Shown in pieces: positions 17,540 to 24,650 of a stretch of DNA of 34,139 bases. Origin of the DNA: Chloroflexota bacterium (GTDB lineage Bacteria; Chloroflexota; Anaerolineae; B4-G1; SLSP01); contig JAKJAC010000017.1 of the NCBI GenBank assembly GCA_022707705.1, forward strand, positions 352 through 34,490, written 5' to 3'. The notes under the pieces were generated by a model that was given only the letters and a program-made list of their open reading frames with translations, was not told the origin of the DNA and searched no databases. The position numbers and the translations under genes were made by a program. How positions within the stretch are numbered: position 1 is the stretch's first letter; each line of letters begins with the position of its first letter.

Positions 17540-17570
17540 AAACAAAGGGCATAGGAAAAGCCCTATGCCC
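17540..17570 (-). terminator. Intrinsic terminator of the rpsF-ssb-rpsR operon
   Basis: On the minus strand a 9-bp stem GGGCATAGG/CCTATGCCC with loop GCTTTT is followed by TTTGTTTA. It comes 21 bp after the rpsR stop and just before the isomerase gene. Confidence 0.85.
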
Positions 17571-17590
17571 GTGAATGCTTGGCTGTACGT

Positions 17591-17854
17591 CTAGTGACGG
17601 CGCATTTCTGCGACAAACGGCAGAAGCGCCATGTGTCGAGCGCGCTTAATCGCTACCGCCAACCGCCGCTGATGCTTGGCGCATACACCGGTCTGACGAC
17701 GAGGCCGAATTTTGCCGCGCTCATTGATAAAACGACGCAGGCGGTCGCTATCCTTGTAATCAACGTCGTTCACTTCATCCAAACAATACTGGCACATTCT
17801 GCGCCGCGCCGGGAATTTCTGCCGGCGCGCGGGGTTTCTTCGATCCGTACTCAC
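17591..17854 (-). CDS. rpsR: Ribosomal protein bS18
   Basis: 87-residue small-subunit protein that pairs with S6 on the 30S platform. The conserved core is recognisable: [22 protein letters not shown] and [26 protein letters not shown]. It carries a zinc-type Cys set (CQYC near residues 21-24 and CAKH near 58-61), the C+ form of S18. Third gene of the rpsF-ssb-rpsR operon, followed by an intrinsic terminator. Confidence 0.97.
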   Translation of the reverse strand: MSTDRRNPARRQKFPARRRMCQYCLDEVNDVDYKDSDRLRRFINERGKIRPRRQTGVCAKHQRRLAVAIKRARHMALLPFVAEMRRH

Positions 17855-17908
17855 AGTTTCTACTCCTCTATATCATCAAGAGCTAATGGGTTTGATCTTA
17901 AAAACGGG

Positions 17909-18316
17909 CTAGTAAGTAGAGGATAACAACTCCTCATCATCATACACTGGCTCGTGTTCCTCATCCAGGTCCACAATTTCCTCGAAGCTATCGAGAAAAA
18001 CCATCTCCTGGGCTACCAGCTCGGTGCGAAAGAAACGCTGCCCATCCGGTTCTTCCCAACGCCGGGTTTGCAACCGGCCCTCCACATAAACTTGAGAGCC
18101 TTTGTGCAAGCGTTTCTTACACAGTTCAGCCAGACCACCCCAGGCGACTACATGGAACCACTCAGTTTCTTCCTGGCGCGCGCCGTTATTGTCGGTCCAG
18201 CGCCTGGAAGTCACCACATTGAACGCTGCCACAGCTCGGCCACTAGCAGTAAACCGCATTCCCGGGTCGTGCCCCAGATGCCCGATCACCATGACCTTGT
18301 TCAATCCACGCGCCAT
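17909..18316 (-). CDS. ssb: Single-stranded DNA-binding protein
   Basis: 135-residue SSB with an OB fold: LNKVMVIGHLGHDPGMRFTASG at the N-terminus, then AAFNVVTSRRW, EWFHVVAWGGLAELC and KGSQVYVEGRLQTRRW. It coats single-stranded DNA during replication and repair. The C-terminal tail is acidic but ends EELLSSTY rather than the usual DDDIPF-type tip that recruits partner proteins, so partner binding may differ. Location between rpsF and rpsR is the classic arrangement; spacing to both neighbours is 40-55 bp. Confidence 0.96.
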   Translation of the reverse strand: MARGLNKVMVIGHLGHDPGMRFTASGRAVAAFNVVTSRRWTDNNGARQEETEWFHVVAWGGLAELCKKRLHKGSQVYVEGRLQTRRWEEPDGQRFFRTELVAQEMVFLDSFEEIVDLDEEHEPVYDDEELLSSTY

Positions 18317-18356
18317 TGGCTAGCCCCTTAGTTGAATTTTTGGTGTTAGCTGCCGT

Positions 18357-18761
18357 CTATAGCGTCTCGCCCAACTCCTCTGGCTCAACCGCCTCGACAT
18401 CGGTGGGTTCAACCCCAGGTTCGGTAGCGAGTGCTGTCTCAGCAATCTCAGTAGTCTCCCCCTCGGGCGCATCCTCCACCAGGATGATCAACTCCCGCAA
18501 TACACCTTCCAGCAACAACAAACGACGTTCAAAGTCCTTGATGGTGTTGGTAGGCATCACGAAGCGCGCCAGATAATAACGCCCTTCCCGGAAGCCCTTG
18601 ATTGAATAGGCAAGCCGACGCATGCCCCAATTCCGGAACTCCGCCACAGCGGCTCCGGCCTCAAGCAGATAATTCTGCACACGGTTAAGGAGCGCCTCCA
18701 GGCTCTCCTCGGTCAGCTCAGGGCTGACAATGAACAATAACTCATAGCTGCGTGTTACCAA
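18357..18761 (-). CDS. rpsF: Ribosomal protein bS6
   Basis: 134-residue S6: RSYELLFIVSPELTEESLEALL, then WGMRRLAYSIKGFREGRYYLARF, matching the whole domain. It binds 16S rRNA together with S18. The C-terminus extends about 35 residues as an acidic tail rich in Glu/Thr, as in several bacteria. The start is TTG at 18761 (protein written MVTRSYEL); GGAGG precedes it by about 10 nt and no ATG is close. First gene of the operon with ssb and rpsR, with a strong promoter and a structured leader. Confidence 0.96.
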   Translation of the reverse strand: MVTRSYELLFIVSPELTEESLEALLNRVQNYLLEAGAAVAEFRNWGMRRLAYSIKGFREGRYYLARFVMPTNTIKDFERRLLLLEGVLRELIILVEDAPEGETTEIAETALATEPGVEPTDVEAVEPEELGETL

Positions 18762-18783
18762 GACGGATTTTCCTCCTTTCCAT

Positions 18784-18819
18784 GGGTTTACCCCCGGTCG
18801 CGCCGGGAGCGGAAGGCCC
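18784..18819 (-). promoter_or_regulatory. Candidate S6:S18 autoregulatory RNA motif in the rpsF leader
   Basis: On the minus strand the leader folds as a GGG/CCC outer helix, an internal loop with TTCCG on the 5' side and TAAA on the 3' side, and an inner stem CTCCCGG/CCGGGGG with a CGCGA loop. A CCG next to the inner stem is the hallmark of the published S6:S18 leader motif, which mimics the 16S rRNA site and represses translation. Position directly before the rpsF Shine-Dalgarno fits. The fold was judged by eye. Confidence 0.45.
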
Positions 18820-18837
18820 GTCTGAGCTCAGGTAATG

Positions 18838-18865
18838 AATATACCATAAAACTGAGGGATGGCAA
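18838..18865 (-). promoter_or_regulatory. Promoter of the rpsF operon
   Basis: Minus strand TTGCCA (18860-18865) and TATATT (18838-18843) with a 16-bp spacer. Predicted start near 18831 gives a leader of about 70 nt that contains the candidate S6:S18 motif. Confidence 0.65.
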
Positions 18866-18976
18866 GCAACGTATCGAAGAAGGTGCAACTAACCATACAG
18901 GCAGAAGAGGTTGCTGGCGTGGGGCAGGTCGCCCTTGTTTTCAGAATTCGAATGACACCGCCAGAGGACAACAGAA

Positions 18977-19388
18977 GGCCTGAGTCAGCCGATAAGCCGG
19001 ATTCTGTGCCTGTTAACCAGGGGGTGATCATCTCTCTAGGATGACAGTCACCTATCATCTCCAGCAGCCTACCCGAAGGTTACCCTTTCAGGGGGAGGAA
19101 ACGGGTAGCTTCCCAGCCAACCGCAAGGGCTAGCCTTCCCTTCTGCTTGACCTTGCTCCCGATGGGGGTTACCTGGCCGCAGCAGTTACCTGCTACGCCG
19201 GTGGTCTCTTACACCACCTTTTCACCCTTACCCATCTCTTGCGAGATGTCGGCGGTATGTCTCTGTGGCCCTGTCCGCGGGTCGCCCCGCCCGGGCGTTG
19301 CCCGGCGTCGCACCCTTTGGAGTCCGGACTTTCCTCGCGCTACCGGGTATTACCCCGGCAGCCCGTGATCACCTGGCCAACTCAAGCC
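18977..19388 (-). ncRNA. rnpB: RNase P RNA (bacterial type A-like)
   Basis: About 412 nt catalytic RNA that cleaves tRNA 5' leaders. Minus strand carries the universal block GAGGAAAGTCCGGACTCC (19319-19336) near the 5' end and ACAGAATCCGGCTTAT (18992-19007) near the 3' end. The ends were set by a 14-bp P1 helix (GGCTTGAGTTGGCC with GGCTGACTCAGGCC), allowing G-U pairs. The 5' end is 7 bp from the -10 of a well-placed promoter. Short plus- and minus-strand frames here are not genes. Confidence 0.96.
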
Positions 19389-19395
19389 CACTTGC

Positions 19396-19423
19396 ATCTT
19401 ACCACAGTTGGCCTACCGGTCAA
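19396..19423 (-). promoter_or_regulatory. Promoter of rnpB
   Basis: Minus strand TTGACC (19418-19423) and TAAGAT (19396-19401), 16-bp spacer. The expected start site coincides with the P1 5' end at 19388. It lies just after the metallophosphoesterase stop. Confidence 0.6.
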
Positions 19424-19438
19424 TGAGACGCATTTCCG

Positions 19439-20638
19439 CTACGCATCACTGGCATTCCGCAGTTCCCACAATATCAACTCCGGAGGCGCCAGGAGACGCG
19501 CGCGGGGAGCGCCTAAGCCCTCCATACCCAACCCACGGCTGACATAAAGCGTTGTCTGTCCCTCTTGAGTTCTGCCGCCTTCGTATTTCTTGCCCCACTG
19601 CGAGCTGGTGAAGAGTGCACCATAGAAAGGCAGGCATAATTGCCCCCCGTGCGTATGCCCAGCGAGATAGAGGTCAATGCCCAGGTCCACCACCTGTGGC
19701 ATCAAATCAGGGGTGTGATAGAGCAAAATCGTGGGCGCGCCAGCAGGGATTTCCGCGTGCACCTTTGCCAACGCGGCTGCATCCCGCTCTGAACCGACGG
19801 TACACGTAACCCCCATCAGCCAGAGCGTACAACCATTCCACTTCACAGGGCTTGCGGCATCCCGCAACCAATGAATGGGTAGCCCGGCGAAAATCTCCGG
19901 GACAATGCCCGCCACATCCACAGGCGCGCTGCCCGTCACAGCATAGACTCCCAGAGACGCGCTCAGTTGCGCGAGCCACGCCCGTGCTCCAGATTGTGCT
20001 GTCGCATCGTAAACTGAGGAAATGTTGAGATAGTCGCCCGTCAAAAGTATCAAATCCGGGCGCAACACCTTGACTTGCGCTAGCACAGCCCTCTCGCGGG
20101 GGGAATCACCCTCGAAATGCAAATCGGAAATGTGCAATATCCGCAATGGCACAGTGGTCCACCGCTCTAGCCGAAGGGTTTGCTGCGTGATGCCAACACG
20201 GAAAGGCTCAACCCAGGTCGCATAAATCAAGACGCCGCTGAGCAAGCCCATGGCGCATGTAAATACAGCTAGCGCCAGGTAAGGTGCTACCCAGCGCCCC
20301 AAAGTCCAGGCAAAAAACCAGGAGAGAAAAACACGCAATGCAGTCAAAGCCAAAAGCGAAGGCGTCACAGGTCCCCAGGAGCGCCCATAACGTGGCAATA
20401 ACGCCAATGCCACCCAGTCGCTCGCCCACGTCAGGGCAACCAGCCCAGCGATGAACAGTTGAGATGCTCTCCAGGGCCAACAGGCTACCGCAATCGACGC
20501 GGCCCACGCTGGGAGCAAAGCAATTGGGGAGAGGCGTCCAAGCACTCCCGTGATGATGAACACACGATGCAAAAAGGAGTAGCGCCCCTCACGGTCCGCG
20601 GGAATGGTTGGGGGCAAATTCGTGCCAGAAATATTCAT
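19439..20638 (-). CDS. Membrane metallophosphoesterase-like protein (YkuE-like) with altered motif III
   Basis: 399-residue protein with four or so N-terminal hydrophobic segments (about 25-143), then a calcineurin-like phosphoesterase domain. Metal motifs seen: DLH at 172-174, GDYLN at 201-205, YHTPD with His308, and GHTHGGQ at 327-333. The usual GNHD/E motif is replaced by GSAPVD at 236-241 (context VYAVTGSAPVD), which removes the bridging Asn and catalytic His. Phosphatase activity is therefore uncertain. It is the last gene of a minus-strand operon with the AIR-synthase-like gene 22 bp upstream and rnpB immediately downstream. No clear Shine-Dalgarno precedes the ATG. Classic relatives act on UDP-diacylglucosamine or cell-envelope substrates. 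Confidence 0.82.
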   Translation of the reverse strand: MNISGTNLPPTIPADREGRYSFLHRVFIITGVLGRLSPIALLPAWAASIAVACWPWRASQLFIAGLVALTWASDWVALALLPRYGRSWGPVTPSLLALTALRVFLSWFFAWTLGRWVAPYLALAVFTCAMGLLSGVLIYATWVEPFRVGITQQTLRLERWTTVPLRILHISDLHFEGDSPRERAVLAQVKVLRPDLILLTGDYLNISSVYDATAQSGARAWLAQLSASLGVYAVTGSAPVDVAGIVPEIFAGLPIHWLRDAASPVKWNGCTLWLMGVTCTVGSERDAAALAKVHAEIPAGAPTILLYHTPDLMPQVVDLGIDLYLAGHTHGGQLCLPFYGALFTSSQWGKKYEGGRTQEGQTTLYVSRGLGMEGLGAPRARLLAPPELILWELRNASDA

Positions 20639-20660
20639 AATTCATAAACCGAGGAGCGTT

Positions 20661-21692
20661 TCAGTCGAAAAGACGTGCCAGCTCATCGCGTGCAAACTGC
20701 GGCAACGCTGTCACCGAAGACCCGTCGCGCAGCAAGACGCCAGGCGCTTCCGTCACACACCCAATCTCGACTGCCGGAATTCCCGCAACCTGTAGGGCAT
20801 CCAAAGCATGGGCGAGCGCATCTGGAGCAATGGCTGCCAGCAAAGATCCAGAAGCGATTAGCCCCAGCGGATCGAGATGGAGCAAGTTGCACAGCAGCGC
20901 CGTCTCCGGCAGGATGGGCAAAGCGGAGCGTTCGATGGTCGCGCCACAACCAGCAGTCTGTACCAGCTCATAGATTCCCGTTGCCACACCCCCCTCAGTA
21001 GGATCATGCATGGCATGGATGCCCTCCAAGGAAGCCAGGATTTGCGCCTCTCGAAACACGCTGATGCCCGGGTCGTGCAAGAAAGCAGCCGCACGTGAGA
21101 GCACTGCCGCAGGCGCCTGTGAACGCAGCTGCGAGGCTAACTCCCGCGCCAGAATGGCGCTGCCCTCAATCGCAATCCCTTTGGTCAGCAACAACCGGTC
21201 CCCAGGGCGCGCGCCATCTGAACGAATCAGACGTCCCGGCGCGATTTCTCCCAGCATCATCCCCACCGCAATAGGGCGGTCCAATCCGTGCGTGATTTCG
21301 GTGTGCCCGCCAATCAGGGTCGCCCCAACCTCCACACAAGCTGCGCACAACTGCTCAAAAACCTGCTCAGCAAGAGCAGGAGTTGTCTTTTCGGCAGGTA
21401 GGAGCAACGTAGCAATGAACCAGCGCGGTATCGCGCCCACACAGGCAATGTCATTGGTGTTGATGTGAACCACATACCAACCGATCTCGTCGGTGGCAAA
21501 AGTGATAGGATCGCTCTTGGTCGCTAAATAGCGGTCACCCAAATCCACAACAGCCGCATCGTGGCCCAGACCGGGACCGAGAATAATCCGGGGATCAGAG
21601 AAGTGGCAATTTGCCAGAAATCTCAGCAAATCCGCCTGAGGTAGCTTACCCGTGCGATAGCACAAAGTGGTATCCCTATCCTCCGGCATCAA
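20661..21692 (-). CDS. AIR synthase-related protein (HypE/ThiL/PurM superfamily)
   Basis: 343-residue cytoplasmic protein with the two-domain PurM fold. The N-terminal half has LGPGLGHDAAVVDLG, the metal/ATP-binding KSDPITF, INTNDIACVGAIPRW and GATLIGGHTEI. The C-terminal half has GDRLLLTKGIAIEGSAILA, HAMHDPTEGGVATGIYEL and LDPLGLIASGSLL. This layout is closest to HypE-like stand-alone proteins, but the C-terminal Cys of true HypE is absent (it ends ARLFD) and there are no hyp genes nearby, so hydrogenase maturation is unlikely. The reaction is unknown; ATP-dependent phosphorylation or dehydration is the family theme. Its start overlaps the FecR-like stop by 4 bp, so translation is coupled. 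Confidence 0.83.
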   Translation of the reverse strand: MMPEDRDTTLCYRTGKLPQADLLRFLANCHFSDPRIILGPGLGHDAAVVDLGDRYLATKSDPITFATDEIGWYVVHINTNDIACVGAIPRWFIATLLLPAEKTTPALAEQVFEQLCAACVEVGATLIGGHTEITHGLDRPIAVGMMLGEIAPGRLIRSDGARPGDRLLLTKGIAIEGSAILARELASQLRSQAPAAVLSRAAAFLHDPGISVFREAQILASLEGIHAMHDPTEGGVATGIYELVQTAGCGATIERSALPILPETALLCNLLHLDPLGLIASGSLLAAIAPDALAHALDALQVAGIPAVEIGCVTEAPGVLLRDGSSVTALPQFARDELARLFD

Positions 21693-22942
21693 TCCTCCAA
21701 CAATAATGCCACGTCATCAACTTCTGAGGTAAAAGTGTGGCCCGAGGCATAGACATCCACAGAGACAATGGTCGCCGGTTCCAAATTCCGCTCCATGAAT
21801 AGTTCAATCAAGTCAGGCGAAGTGTATGCGAACCACGCACTCTGGGGAATCTGGATATGCTGGGGTTGGCTCTCGCAAATAGAAATCGAACATACATCCA
21901 GATAGGGACCCGATAGGTAGTAGAAACCCTGCAGCCACTCATGCAAGCCCCCGAGCGTATCCAGATAGGTGACTCGCAACATGATAGGGCACTCAGTGCC
22001 ATTCGCACCGCAAACGGGAACGCTTTGGTTATCCACCTTGAGTAAAGCCGTCACGTAGAGTGATTGGGCGCCACGCACATCCTGATTCAGGCGCTGTGTG
22101 ATTCCCAACTCAATATGACCGGTTCCCGAACGGTCAAAAATCACGACTGCCCGGTCATCAGGGCGAATGGCTTCGCCGTCACTCTGGTCGGGGCGCTCTT
22201 TGGCGAGCGTATAAATAGTCCAATGCGGGTCCAGGCTCTGCGACAAGTTACCATTTCGCAGGATATTGCGCTGCCCCCCTACCCCGATTTCACTCAGACC
22301 GGTATCGGTCAACTCCACGCGCTGCAGGCTATTCAACAATAACAATGCCCCATCTTCAGGGTCAGGAATACGCGCCTGTCCCTGTCGGACTGCAATCTCG
22401 GTGCGCTCCTGATCCACGGCAAGGGTATACGAACCTTCCGCGAGTTGCAGATTGCCATGCGGAGTTTGTAGTTGCAAATCAGAAGGGCGATCATCATCAC
22501 CGCCGACATTGACCCGCAACTCTCGGCTCATATTTACCTGCAGAACAAGCTGGTGTGGTAGATCACCATAGTTCTCAAAGCGCGGCGTTCGTGCAGAGAC
22601 GAAGGTAACTTCGGTTTGCCCATAGAGCTGCAAAGTACCCACAGGAGTATCAGGGCGTGTGGGCACATAAAACAGCAAGAAGGCCTCTGCATCCGCTGAG
22701 GAAAGAACAATACGGCTTTGCGTAGGTACCTCTCGCAGGTCGCCTAGAAGCGTTACATCACCGCGTCCCTTTTCCTGAATTCCTACCACACCCCCCCGAG
22801 GCTGGATGATAACCTGCAGTGGGTAAGTAGCATTACGAAGATACCACCGACTCAGCAGCGGTATCCCAATCACCAACGCCAGGAAAGCGACGAAGGAAAA
22901 TAGCAAAATGACCCAGGCAGTTGTTTCGGGTTTTCTCAACAT
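21689..22942 (-). CDS. Membrane-anchored FecR-like protein of unknown function
   Basis: 417-residue protein with one N-terminal membrane segment (WVILLFSFVAFLALVIGIPLL, about 10-30) and a large, beta-rich, extracytoplasmic part. Two stretches recall the FecR fold: a region with a barrel-like VPTQSRIVLSSADAEAFLLF, and later LQTPHGNLQLAEGSYTLAVD followed by RTEIAVRQGQARI. The C-terminal half (about 230-417) looks like a carbohydrate-binding-module-like sandwich (NGNLSQSLDPHWTIYT onward) and has four Cys in two short segments. No FecA/FecI partners are nearby. Function unknown; sensing or binding at the cell surface is plausible. It follows the acylphosphatase gene by 6 bp. Confidence 0.72.
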   Translation of the reverse strand: MLRKPETTAWVILLFSFVAFLALVIGIPLLSRWYLRNATYPLQVIIQPRGGVVGIQEKGRGDVTLLGDLREVPTQSRIVLSSADAEAFLLFYVPTRPDTPVGTLQLYGQTEVTFVSARTPRFENYGDLPHQLVLQVNMSRELRVNVGGDDDRPSDLQLQTPHGNLQLAEGSYTLAVDQERTEIAVRQGQARIPDPEDGALLLLNSLQRVELTDTGLSEIGVGGQRNILRNGNLSQSLDPHWTIYTLAKERPDQSDGEAIRPDDRAVVIFDRSGTGHIELGITQRLNQDVRGAQSLYVTALLKVDNQSVPVCGANGTECPIMLRVTYLDTLGGLHEWLQGFYYLSGPYLDVCSISICESQPQHIQIPQSAWFAYTSPDLIELFMERNLEPATIVSVDVYASGHTFTSEVDDVALLLED

Positions 22943-22948
22943 ACACCT

Positions 22949-23236
22949 TCAACAAATCCGGAAATCTGTGAATTGCCCCGTTGGCGCGACCCGCAGGTGT
23001 TCCACGCGCGCAACATGCGAGCCGCGCGGACCATGTGACAACACATTGAGAAGCTGCTGCAATTTAGTCTCGGAACCTTCCGCATGAACTTCCACAGTGC
23101 CATCCCCCAGATTGCGCACCCAGCCCGTGAGCCCCAATGACTGTGCACGTTGGAGGACGAAATAACGGAATCCCACTCCCTGCACAAAACCATGGATGAT
23201 GGCATGGACTGCACCAGCCAACAGTTGTTCAGACAT
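22949..23236 (-). CDS. acyP: Acylphosphatase
   Basis: 95-residue acylphosphatase hydrolysing carboxyl-phosphate bonds such as acetyl phosphate or carbamoyl phosphate. The phosphate loop VQGVGFRYFV (catalytic Arg) and GWVRNLGDGTVEV (catalytic Asn) are intact. The ATG at 23236 is preceded by GAGGAGC with good spacing; a 15-residue longer frame lacks support. First gene of a minus-strand operon with the FecR-like, AIR-synthase-like and metallophosphoesterase genes. Confidence 0.94.
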   Translation of the reverse strand: MSEQLLAGAVHAIIHGFVQGVGFRYFVLQRAQSLGLTGWVRNLGDGTVEVHAEGSETKLQQLLNVLSHGPRGSHVARVEHLRVAPTGQFTDFRIC

Positions 23237-23279
23237 GGTATCGCTCCTCAAGCAATCAGAACCCACATTGTCACCTGCC

Positions 23280-23307
23280 ATTGTAGCGCGGAAGAGCCAG
23301 CTGGCAA
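23280..23307 (-). promoter_or_regulatory. Promoter of the acyP operon
   Basis: Minus strand TTGCCA (23302-23307) and TACAAT (23280-23285) with a 16-bp spacer; predicted start near 23273, leader about 37 nt. Confidence 0.6.
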
Positions 23308-23486
23308 GTAACGATATCCTTCATTGTTCAGATTTCTATTGCCAACTGCGGACCAAAGTCCGTTGGGAGAGCGTTTTTGGGCACCGCGCGTTGCACGGCG
23401 TCCAAAAGCACCACCGGAAAAAATAGCGGAATTAGCCCCTCGCTATGTCAAACGAGAGCACACCGAACAGAAATTGGATTTTGGCG

Positions 23487-23515
23487 TTGTCAGACTTCAA
23501 GATTACCCCTATAAT
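23487..23515 (+). promoter_or_regulatory. Promoter of the glycosyltransferase gene, leaderless transcript
   Basis: TTGTCA (23487-23492), 17-bp spacer and a perfect TATAAT (23510-23515). The ATG at 23523 is 8 bp after the -10, where transcription should begin, so the mRNA would have no leader. No Shine-Dalgarno fits between them. Confidence 0.7.
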
Positions 23516-23522
23516 AATCATA

Positions 23523-24650
23523 ATGGAAACACAAGGCCTGGTTGTCCTCAACGCACAGCTGGTCTCAGGTGCTGCCTCATACCGCAGCGCTGGTATTCAT
23601 GCTTACATCGTCAACCTGCTACGCCAGCTTAAATTCGACGACAACTTACGGTATCTTGCGCTAACCGGTCCCGGAGCACTTCCAGAAGGTATTGCCATGC
23701 CGGTTCAACGGACGAAGCTTCCCACTCACCGTCCGCTGATCCGTATCCTATGGGAGCAAACCAGACTACCCTGGGAGCTAGTGCGCCTGCGAGCCAGCTT
23801 ACTGCATGCGCCCGCTTTTGTCGGACCATTATGGGCGCCTTGCCCGCAGATCCTCACCATCCTTGATCTCGGCTTCTTGCGCCACCCAGAATTCTTTCGC
23901 CGGGGGAACCGCACCTATTTGCACCTGCTAACACGGCTCTCCGCCAAACGAGCTGCGGCAATCATCACCATCTCCAAGTTCTCGGCGCAGGAGATTAGCG
24001 CATTGCTAGGTAGTGCTCCAGAACGCATCCACGTCATCTACCCGGGTGTTGAAGCCCGTTTCCGTCCCCTCCCCCCCGCGGAAGTGCTGCGCTTCCGCCA
24101 AGAGCAGAACCTGCCCGAGCGGTTCATTCTCTATCTGGGGACTCTGGAACCGCGCAAGAACCTGATCACCCTGATCCACGCTTTTGCACGCTTGCGGGAC
24201 CCAGAGCTCCATTTGGTATTAGCCGGAGGCAAAGGGTGGCTTTATGAACCGCTTTTCGCCGAGGTGGAGCGCTTGGGGCTGAACGATCGGGTGCACTTTG
24301 CGGGTTATGTACCCGCCGAAACTCAAACACTCTGGTATAATGCAGCTACCATGTTGGCATATCTTTCGAGCTACGAAGGTTTCGGCTTACCCGTCGTGGA
24401 AGCCTTAGCCTGTGGTACACCGGTGGTTGCAGCTAATAGCAGCTCGCTGCCAGAAGCTGCCGGCGATGCCGCCCTGTTGGCGCCCCCGCATGATGTGGAG
24501 GCCATTGTCGCCAGTATGGAACAAGTTCTGAGTGACGCTGCCTTACGGGAATCGTTGCGCGAGCGAGGACTGAGACATGCCGCGCACTTCAACTGGCAGA
24601 CCGTTGCACAACAGACTGCCACAATCTATCGCTCTCTGGTAAAACAATGA
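23523..24650 (+). CDS. GT4-family glycosyltransferase
   Basis: 375-residue GT-B fold glycosyltransferase that transfers a sugar from a nucleotide donor, probably onto a lipid- or polysaccharide-linked acceptor. N-terminal acceptor domain begins LVVLNAQLVSG; the donor domain has ERFILYLGTLEPRKNLITLI and the nucleotide-sugar site SYEGFGLPVVEALACGTPVV with ESLPEA-like SSLPEAAGDA. Start: ATG 23523 was chosen over an upstream in-frame ATG at 23445 because the promoter -10 lies between them and the family start fits METQGLVVLN. The stop overlaps the next gene by 4 bp. It opens an envelope-polysaccharide unit. Confidence 0.9.
   Translation: METQGLVVLNAQLVSGAASYRSAGIHAYIVNLLRQLKFDDNLRYLALTGPGALPEGIAMPVQRTKLPTHRPLIRILWEQTRLPWELVRLRASLLHAPAFVGPLWAPCPQILTILDLGFLRHPEFFRRGNRTYLHLLTRLSAKRAAAIITISKFSAQEISALLGSAPERIHVIYPGVEARFRPLPPAEVLRFRQEQNLPERFILYLGTLEPRKNLITLIHAFARLRDPELHLVLAGGKGWLYEPLFAEVERLGLNDRVHFAGYVPAETQTLWYNAATMLAYLSSYEGFGLPVVEALACGTPVVAANSSSLPEAAGDAALLAPPHDVEAIVASMEQVLSDAALRESLRERGLRHAAHFNWQTVAQQTATIYRSLVKQ

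Noticed and set aside
18977-19388. Short frames within the RNase P RNA region
   Set aside because: The region has all the conserved blocks of RNase P RNA; no protein-like translation is seen.
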